In this document: piece by piece, positions 6,959-11,021 of the stretch
Numbering within the stretch: position 1 is the first letter of the stretch
How the letters are laid out: the number at the start of each line of letters is the position of its first letter
Assembly: GCA_958366985.1 (NCBI GenBank)
Contig: CATXDC010000032.1
Location: 1-11,021 of the forward strand
From: an uncultured Oscillospiraceae bacterium
GTDB lineage: Bacteria > Bacillota > Clostridia > Oscillospirales > Acutalibacteraceae
Reading direction: 5' to 3'
Length of the DNA stretch: 11,021 bases
Notes under the pieces: model-generated
Told to the model about the DNA's origin: nothing
The model's database searches: none
The model's input: the letters and a program-made list of their open reading frames with translations, nothing else
Program-made: the position numbers and the translations under genes

Positions 6959-6986
6959 GTTTAAATCAGAAACGAGGTGTTTTAAA

Positions 6987-7979
6987 ATGCCGTCAAAAAG
7001 CAAAATCATAACTATTCTCGAAGAAAACAGAGGAACTCCCATTGGTGGAAATGAAATAGCCAACACACTTGGTATTTCACGCAATGCCGTCTGGAAAGCC
7101 ATAACCGAACTTAAAGAAGAGGGATATGATATCATCTCCGACCGCACAACGGGCTATACCCTTGCAGCAGACAGCGATGTTATATCCAAAGAGGGAGTAA
7201 CGCTTTTCCTCAATAAAAACGGATTTTTCGATAAATATGATACTGATATAAACTTATATAAATCCTTAAAATCCACCAACACCACCGCCAAAGAGCTTGC
7301 TTCCTCCGGATGCAAAGACGGCACTGTCGTAATAGCTTTGGAGCAGACCGGCGGCAGAGGACGCATGGGCAGAACTTTCCAGTCCCCGGCAAATGGCGGA
7401 ATATATGTTTCAATAATTCTTCGTCCCGGTATGTATGCAGAAGACTGTGTGCTTGTAACCACCGCCGTATCGGTAGCGGTTATGAGAGCCATTAAAAAAT
7501 GCACCGGCAAACAGACCATGATAAAATGGGTAAACGATATTTATCTGGGAGATAAAAAAGTATGCGGCATACTTACAGAAGCCGTTACAGACTTTGAAAC
7601 CGGAAATGTTGAGTGTGTCATTCCCGGAATAGGTGTAAACTTTTCATCGGATATTTCTTCCCTCGTTCCCGAAAGTGAAAACAAAGCCGGTTCTCTTTAT
7701 GAAAACGAGAAACCGCCTATCACAAGAAACGAACTGCTTGCACAGATAATTTATGAAACCTTTGAGCTTTGCCGCAAGCCTGACCCCAAAAGCTTTATAG
7801 ACGAGTACAGAAAGTATTCAATGATCATTGGCAGTGACGTTTATGTAATAAAGGGAAATGATAAAAGAGAAGCAAAAGCTCTCGATATAGACGAAAAAGG
7901 CGGACTCATAGTAAAATACACAGATTCAGGAGAAAAAGCCGTTATTTCATCGGGAGAGGTTTCAATAAGGAAAAGATAA
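6987..7979 (+). CDS. birA: Biotin--[acetyl-CoA-carboxylase] ligase / biotin repressor
   Basis: BirA activates biotin with ATP to biotinyl-AMP and attaches it to a lysine of carboxylase carrier proteins. With its DNA-binding domain it can also repress biotin genes. The 330-residue protein has an N-terminal winged helix (about 5-60, including ISRNAVWKAITELKEEGY). The catalytic domain contains STNTTAKELA (96-105), the biotin-loop motif GGRGRMGRTFQSP (122-134) and KWVNDI (180-185) with the conserved Lys180. A small C-terminal domain closes the chain. The ATG at 6987 follows GAGGTG (6974-6979) by 7 nt. An in-frame ATG at 6930 overlaps the promoter and was rejected. The full-length N-terminal domain suggests a bifunctional (group II) enzyme. 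No biotin operon or clear BirA operator lies nearby, and no clear terminator follows. Confidence 0.96.
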   Translation: MPSKSKIITILEENRGTPIGGNEIANTLGISRNAVWKAITELKEEGYDIISDRTTGYTLAADSDVISKEGVTLFLNKNGFFDKYDTDINLYKSLKSTNTTAKELASSGCKDGTVVIALEQTGGRGRMGRTFQSPANGGIYVSIILRPGMYAEDCVLVTTAVSVAVMRAIKKCTGKQTMIKWVNDIYLGDKKVCGILTEAVTDFETGNVECVIPGIGVNFSSDISSLVPESENKAGSLYENEKPPITRNELLAQIIYETFELCRKPDPKSFIDEYRKYSMIIGSDVYVIKGNDKREAKALDIDEKGGLIVKYTDSGEKAVISSGEVSIRKR

Positions 7980-8045
7980 TTTTTTAAAGAATATGTAATC
8001 ACACATACTCAGCAATATCACAACTTTATCTAATTCTTATTATTC

Positions 8046-8074
8046 TTGACTTTTGTAAAGCAGTATGTTATTGT
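8046..8074 (+). promoter_or_regulatory. Promoter of the leader peptide-methyltransferase unit
   Basis: TTGACT (8046-8051) and TATTGT (8069-8074) are 17 nt apart, with TG-T before the -10 box (extended -10). Transcription would start near 8081, only about 8 nt before the GGAGG of the leader ORF. The short attenuated RNA, from there to the terminator at 8256, would be about 175 nt long. Confidence 0.75.
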
Positions 8075-8101
8075 GAAAAAAACAACTTGGAGGTTATTAT
8101 T

Positions 8102-8134
8102 GTGACGTTTTTCATCAGACACAGACGAAGATGA
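8102..8134 (+). CDS. Arg-rich leader peptide MTFFIRHRRR (probable attenuator peptide)
   Basis: A GTG-started 10-codon ORF ends at TGA (8132-8134). Its GGAGG ribosome binding site (8089-8093) is ideal, 8 nt before the GTG, and an extended -10 promoter lies directly upstream. The sequence MTFFIRHRRR ends in Arg-His-Arg-Arg-Arg (AGA CAC AGA CGA AGA). Macrolide-type antibiotics are known to stall ribosomes at Arg/Lys-X-Arg/Lys motifs in short leader peptides, such as those of some erm and ABC-F genes; that this peptide does so is inference. The Arg codons lie in the loop of a small stem (8110-8116 with 8130-8136). The ORF ends 8 nt before the regulatory hairpin at 8143. Alternatively, the Arg/His codons could sense charged tRNA. 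Confidence 0.75.
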   Translation: MTFFIRHRRR

Positions 8135-8142
8135 AACTTGTG

Positions 8143-8188
8143 CTCAGTTTTAGGGTACAGGTTTATTGCTGTGTGCCTGAAAGCTGAG
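8143..8188 (+). promoter_or_regulatory. Anti-antiterminator hairpin of the leader
   Basis: CTCAGTTTTAGG (8143-8154) pairs with CCTGAAAGCTGAG (8176-8188): twelve base pairs including one G-U, with one bulged G. The inner stem ACAG/CTGT (8157-8160 with 8169-8172) can stack inside. Its 5' arm begins 8 nt after the leader-peptide stop, so a ribosome paused on the last Arg codons would cover or open it. It holds 8161-8177, the segment needed for the antiterminator. Confidence 0.7.
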
Positions 8189-8245
8189 AAAAGCGTAACA
8201 TGATATTAGCTTTTTATTCGCTGTTTATGGCACATAGCTGTAAAC
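8161..8245 (+). promoter_or_regulatory. Antiterminator pairing
   Basis: Positions 8161-8177 (GTTTATTGCTGTGTGCC) pair with 8229-8245 (GGCACATAGCTGTAAAC) over 17 positions: 14 Watson-Crick pairs, two G-U wobbles, one T-T mismatch. The 3' half includes the first five bases of the 3' arm of the terminator (8241-8250). The pairing excludes the terminator hairpin, and it also excludes the hairpin at 8143-8188. Pairing was worked out by eye, without energy calculation. Confidence 0.65.
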
Positions 8246-8256
8246 AGCGATTTTTT
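8218..8256 (+). terminator. Intrinsic terminator (attenuator) before the methyltransferase
   Basis: A perfect 10-bp stem, TCGCTGTTTA (8218-8227) with TAAACAGCGA (8241-8250), closes a 13-nt loop and is followed directly by TTTTTT. It lies after the leader ORF and 21 nt before the methyltransferase GTG, with the ribosome binding site in between. It can end transcription before the gene unless antitermination occurs. Confidence 0.9.
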
Positions 8257-8277
8257 AATTTAAAAGGAGAGAATATT

Positions 8278-9036
8278 GTGTTTAATGTTACAACAAAAAT
8301 AAATCATTCATCACTTAATATGGCTATTTATGAACTGCTTCAGCTGCCACAGGATGCCGCTATAATTGATTTGGGATGCCGTGACGCAGGATTTCTATTG
8401 GGATTTATGGATTTCTTCCCCAATAAAATCAAAACTGCATTGGGTGTTGACATAACAGACAAGGGGTTCAAAAATGTTGAATATGATAAACCTATTGAAC
8501 TTAAAGTTATGGACTGTTCAAAGAAATTGCCGCTTGAAAACAATTCATTTGATTTTGTATTTACAAAAGATATGCTGGAGTCTTTAAGGGACAAAGAGTT
8601 TTTTATAAAAGAAATTCATCGAATTCTCAAACCGGGAGGAACGGTGATTTGTGTTAACTGTGACTGGGACAGTATTGTATATAACGGCGAAAATAAGGAG
8701 CTTATTTCAAAAGCCATTCATGCATACGCCATTACCAAACAAGGGTGGATGGATGATCTCGACAGCTGGATAGGACGCAGGGAATTTGGTCTTTTCAATA
8801 AAAGCGGTCTTTTTGACAGTGAGGTATGCGTTCACAGCGTTGTAGAAACGGAATACACAGACGGATATTTCGGATATGATTTCAGTCATCACATAGGCTG
8901 GCTTGCACAGGAAAATACAGGTGCATTATCCATTGAAGAATATAACATCTTTATTGACAACCTAAAAAGCGCTTACAATAACGGAGACTATATTTTTTCA
9001 AAGCCATATTATATTTACAAAGGAATAAAAAAATAA
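8278..9036 (+). CDS. Class I SAM-dependent methyltransferase, substrate unknown, attenuator-controlled
   Basis: The 252-residue protein has a Rossmann-fold SAM-binding core. Motif I is IIDLGCRDAGFL (29-40), with Arg-Asp-Ala where DLGCGxG would be usual. The acidic residue ending beta-2 is Asp58 (GVDIT). VMDCSKKLPLENNSFDFVF (77-95) precedes the helix, and EIHRILKPGGTVICVN (112-127) is the post-motif strand. NCDWDSIVY (127-135) and WIGRREFGLF (164-173) resemble segments of Methyltransf_11-type small-molecule enzymes. There is no NPPY-like motif, so it is not an Erm-type N6-adenine enzyme. The start is GTG 8278, since AGGAGAG (8265-8271) is correctly spaced; an in-frame ATG at 8200 lies inside the attenuator. 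Because of the leader it may be induced by ribosome-targeting drugs and may methylate rRNA, a drug or another molecule; this is inference. Confidence 0.85.
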   Translation: MFNVTTKINHSSLNMAIYELLQLPQDAAIIDLGCRDAGFLLGFMDFFPNKIKTALGVDITDKGFKNVEYDKPIELKVMDCSKKLPLENNSFDFVFTKDMLESLRDKEFFIKEIHRILKPGGTVICVNCDWDSIVYNGENKELISKAIHAYAITKQGWMDDLDSWIGRREFGLFNKSGLFDSEVCVHSVVETEYTDGYFGYDFSHHIGWLAQENTGALSIEEYNIFIDNLKSAYNNGDYIFSKPYYIYKGIKK

Positions 9037-9050
9037 GTACAAAGATTACA

Positions 9051-9089
9051 AAAAGGGATGAACTTTTAAAAAGCTCATCCCTTTTATTT
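9051..9089. terminator. Bidirectional terminator between the methyltransferase and rnpB
   Basis: AAAAGGGATGA (9051-9061) pairs with TCATCCCTTTT (9075-9085), extended inside by four more pairs after one mismatch. T-rich tails follow on both strands. It begins 14 nt after the methyltransferase stop and lies just beyond the 3' end of RNase P RNA, so it can end both convergent transcripts. Confidence 0.88.
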
Positions 9090-9096
9090 TCATTTT

Positions 9097-9437
9097 GCGA
9101 CCGAACCTGTAAGCCGAGTTCTGTCTTTTAAGACGGTTATCTATCTACGGTACGCATTGCTGCGCCCCTTTAGCCACCTTTCGGAAAATACGCCGGGCAA
9201 GCGTGTGTCTCCAGTCGGTGTTGCTTCGGATAGGGTTTACATGGCCGTACAGTCTCCTGTACGCCGGTGAGCTCTTACCTCGCCTTTCCACCCTTACCGG
9301 ATTAAATCCGGCGGTATATCTCTGTTGCACTTTCCCTAAGGTCACCCTCGGCGGCCGTTAGCCGTTATCCTGCCCTGTGAAGCTCGGACTTTCCTCACGC
9401 AGTATAAATACTGCCCGCAACCGTCCAGTCCGCTCGC
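9097..9437 (-). ncRNA. rnpB: RNase P RNA (bacterial, probably class A)
   Basis: This is the catalytic RNA of ribonuclease P, which cuts the 5' leader from precursor tRNAs. On the minus strand the conserved blocks appear in order: GAGGAAAGTCCGAGC (complement of 9382-9396); the conserved core with AGGGTGACC, then AGGGAAAGTGCAACAGAGA (complement of 9319-9348); and near the 3' end ACAGAACTCGGCTTACAG (complement of 9107-9124). The 5' GCGA and 3' TCGC ends can pair to form P1. The length of about 341 nt fits the class. The 5' end at 9437 is set by the promoter. The 3' end is approximate to a few bases. The class A label is inferred from general appearance. Confidence 0.96.
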
Positions 9438-9444
9438 ATACAAT

Positions 9445-9473
9445 ATAATAAATAAAATCCCCTGTTCTGTCAA
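9445..9473 (-). promoter_or_regulatory. Promoter of rnpB
   Basis: On the minus strand a perfect TTGACA (9468-9473) and TATTAT (9445-9450) are 17 nt apart. Seven nt after the -10 box comes the G that begins the predicted RNase P RNA, the expected start distance. Confidence 0.85.
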
Positions 9474-9514
9474 CTGCTCATTGCTTTTATTACGAAATAT
9501 TTGAAATTTATATG

Positions 9515-9543
9515 TTGAGATATTATGTCAAATGTTGTAGAAT
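9515..9543 (+). promoter_or_regulatory. Promoter of the LCP gene
   Basis: TTGAGA (9515-9520) and TAGAAT (9538-9543) are 17 nt apart, each one base from consensus. The start near 9550 leaves a leader of about 27 nt. It is divergent from the rnpB promoter 42 nt away. Confidence 0.65.
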
Positions 9544-9576
9544 GTTTGTGTATCATGTTTTTAAGGAAGTGACCCA

Positions 9577-10962
9577 ATGAAGGACATATATTTCTCAGGC
9601 GATGACAACAACAATTCAGGCAGAAGAAACGATAGTCAATATAATCGCCAGTATAATAATAGAAACAACAACGGCAGTGAAAACCGTTATACATACTTTG
9701 AAGATATTTATTCTGACAGCAGCAATGACATACAAAGCGGCAGAGATATACAGAGCGGAAGAGATATTCAAAGCAGTTCAGGAAGATCTCAAAACCCAAG
9801 CCGTCAAAGAGATATCCCCATGAACCGCCGTTCCTCTTCAGGACGTCCACCTCAGCAGGGTAATCAGAGAAGTTATCCTACCGAATATGAAGACATTGAC
9901 AGCGGTGCACCCCGCCGTAAGACTCCTCCCAAACGTCCTGTTCCAGGAGAGGATATAAGCTCCGGCGCCAAAAAGAAAAGCAGAAAAAAGAAAATCGGCT
10001 GTGGATGCGGATGTCTTAGCGTAATAGCAATATTCCTTATTATTGTAGGTGTTATCGGCTTCAGCCTCTTCAGAGTTGCAAACGATCTGTTATCTGAAAT
10101 GACATATGATGATACGATTCATTCAAATGTTTTCGTAAATGAAGATGAACTGTTTAAGAGCGATAAGGTTACAAATATTCTTCTTATCGGTGTTGACAGA
10201 CGTGATGCAGATGAATCTTCCCGTTCAGACACAATGATGCTTCTTTCAATCGACAGAGCAAATGAGAAAATTAAGCTCACCTCATTCATGCGTGACATGT
10301 GGGTTGATATTCCCGGTGAGGGATATGCAAAAATCAATTCATCTTGCATGTGGGGCGGTCCTCAGCTGGTTATGGACACTATTGAATATAATTTCAATGT
10401 GGATATAGATGATTATATGCTTGTTGATTTCGATATGTTCACAAAGATAGTTGACGGCCTCGGCGGAGTACAGGTTGAGGTAACAGAGGAAGAAGCTGCA
10501 TATTTCGGTTCAGGCAAAAAATATGCTCCTCCCATGAAGATTGAATCCGGCAACACTCTTTTGAACGGCGAAGAAGCTTTGTGGTATTGCCGAATTCGCT
10601 ATCTTGACGACGATTTCCACCGCACTGAGCGTCAGAGAAAGGTTATAAGCGCAATAATTAATAAAGCCAAGGAAACTAAGCCCAAAGAACTTATTAAAAT
10701 CGGCAAAGAAGTTATGCCCTATGTTGAAACAAGCATACCGCAGAACGAGCTTATGAAGCTTGGCTTAGGTGCACTGTTCTCCTATATGCGCTATGATATA
10801 GAGCAGCAGCAGATTCCCGCAAGCAAGACCTGGGAATACGGCTCCAGAAACGGTATGGATGTAATCCTCATAGATGTTGAAGCAAACAAAAACATTCTTT
10901 ATGATTTCATCTATGCTCCCGATACAGAAACACCAAGCGATAACAACAATAATCAGAACTAA
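9577..10962 (+). CDS. LytR-CpsA-Psr (LCP) family cell-wall polymer ligase
   Basis: LCP proteins transfer undecaprenyl-linked glycopolymers (teichoic acid or capsule) to peptidoglycan on the outer face of the membrane. The 461-residue protein has a long polar cytoplasmic N-terminus (1-140) rich in Asn, Ser, Arg and Pro. A basic KKKSRKKK (132-139), a GCGCGC stretch (141-146) and one membrane helix (about 147-166) follow. The LCP domain (about 197-360) has GVDRRD (205-210), RSDTMMLLSID (216-226), MRD with Arg239-Asp240, and RIRYLDDDFHRTERQRK (339-355) carrying the Arg/Asp residues that bind pyrophosphate and Mg. The tail is Asn-rich. The ATG follows AAGGAAG by 7 nt. It is transcribed alone and ends at a strong terminator. 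The exact polymer is not known. Confidence 0.95.
   Translation: MKDIYFSGDDNNNSGRRNDSQYNRQYNNRNNNGSENRYTYFEDIYSDSSNDIQSGRDIQSGRDIQSSSGRSQNPSRQRDIPMNRRSSSGRPPQQGNQRSYPTEYEDIDSGAPRRKTPPKRPVPGEDISSGAKKKSRKKKIGCGCGCLSVIAIFLIIVGVIGFSLFRVANDLLSEMTYDDTIHSNVFVNEDELFKSDKVTNILLIGVDRRDADESSRSDTMMLLSIDRANEKIKLTSFMRDMWVDIPGEGYAKINSSCMWGGPQLVMDTIEYNFNVDIDDYMLVDFDMFTKIVDGLGGVQVEVTEEEAAYFGSGKKYAPPMKIESGNTLLNGEEALWYCRIRYLDDDFHRTERQRKVISAIINKAKETKPKELIKIGKEVMPYVETSIPQNELMKLGLGALFSYMRYDIEQQQIPASKTWEYGSRNGMDVILIDVEANKNILYDFIYAPDTETPSDNNNNQN
9727..9780 (+). repeat. Three 18-bp in-frame tandem repeats inside the LCP gene
   Basis: Three imperfect 18-bp units (9727-9744, 9745-9762, 9763-9780) encode DIQSGR, DIQSGR and DIQSSS (residues 51-68) in the disordered cytoplasmic N-terminus. 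Differences are mostly at third codon positions in the first two units, which suggests that the peptide repeat is kept. The third unit has diverged. Confidence 0.85.
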
Positions 10963-10970
10963 ATAGATAT

Positions 10971-11000
10971 CCACCCGCATAGCGGGTGGTTTTTCTTTTT
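10971..11000 (+). terminator. Intrinsic terminator of the LCP gene
   Basis: CCACCCGC (10971-10978) pairs with GCGGGTGG (10982-10989) around a 3-nt loop and is followed by TTTTTCTTTTT. It begins 8 nt after the LCP stop codon. The last 20 bases of the window hold a second small stem (GGGC-ATA-GCCC) and no visible gene. Confidence 0.93.
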
Positions 11001-11021
11001 CGGGCATAGCCCTAATACTAC

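Noticed and set aside
6930..6986. Upstream in-frame ATG extending birA by 19 residues
   Set aside because: The extension overlaps the -35/-10 promoter (6930-6958), lacks a ribosome binding site, and does not resemble the family N-terminus; the ATG at 6987 has GAGGTG 7 nt upstream.
8200..8277. Upstream in-frame ATG extending the methyltransferase by 26 residues
   Set aside because: It would run through the terminator hairpin and its T-run and has no ribosome binding site, while GTG 8278 has AGGAGAG at ideal spacing.
8278..9036. Erm-type 23S rRNA adenine-N6 methyltransferase
   Set aside because: The leader is erm-like in logic, but the protein lacks an N-(L/I)-P-(Y/F) motif IV and the rest of the Erm signature.
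9145..9345. Open frame of 66 codons on the minus strand
   Set aside because: It lies wholly inside RNase P RNA, whose conserved blocks explain the sequence.
10765..11007. Minus-strand 80-codon frame at the right edge
   Set aside because: It is antisense to the end of the LCP gene and crosses its terminator; no ribosome binding site or family likeness is seen.

Overview
The window looks like chromosomal DNA of a low-GC Bacillota, most likely a Clostridia member of the Ruminococcaceae/Oscillospiraceae type. The grounds are the AT-rich intergenic DNA, GGAGG-type ribosome binding sites, sharp sigma-A-like promoters (TTGACA-N17-TATAAT variants), U-tailed intrinsic terminators, and the mix of housekeeping genes (uvrC, rsmD-coaD, birA, rnpB, an LCP cell-wall protein). 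The taxonomic call is inference; there is no 16S gene here. No mobile element, CRISPR array, tRNA or integrase was seen.

Layout. Left edge (1-421): the first codons of a gene leaving the window on the minus strand, with its ribosome binding site and promoter; an AT-rich stretch with a speculative plus-strand promoter/operator and a 15-codon ORF; then the terminator of the next gene. 422-1678 (-): a CLC-family anion transporter whose motifs resemble the fluoride-exporting CLC-F branch. 1896-3044 (+): a ROK-family transcriptional regulator, divergent from the CLC gene. A shared bidirectional terminator at about 3066-3099 separates it from the convergent minus-strand operon rsmD-coaD-coiled-coil protein (4762 down to 3109). 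uvrC (6700 down to 4862) lies upstream of that operon with its own promoter and a hairpin-containing leader. birA (6987-7979) is divergent from uvrC.

7980-9036 is the most interesting part. A strong promoter makes a leader RNA that carries a GTG-started 10-codon peptide, MTFFIRHRRR. It is followed by three mutually exclusive RNA structures (an early hairpin, an antiterminator pairing and a U-tailed terminator), and then a GTG-started class I SAM-dependent methyltransferase. The arrangement matches the logic of ribosome-stalling transcription attenuators in front of antibiotic-resistance genes, and the peptide contains the Arg-X-Arg type of motif known from macrolide-responsive leader peptides. 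The methyltransferase does not look like an Erm enzyme, so this may be an undescribed inducible resistance or stress gene.

9097-9437 (-): RNase P RNA, with a well-placed promoter, ending toward a terminator shared with the methyltransferase. 9577-10962 (+): a membrane-anchored LytR-CpsA-Psr (LCP) protein with a low-complexity, repeat-containing cytoplasmic N-terminus, closed by a strong terminator at the right edge.

The genes are mostly independent units: DNA repair (uvrC), 16S rRNA modification and CoA synthesis (rsmD-coaD), biotin attachment (birA), tRNA processing (rnpB), cell-wall polymer attachment (LCP), ion export (CLC), sugar-type regulation (ROK) and the attenuated methyltransferase.
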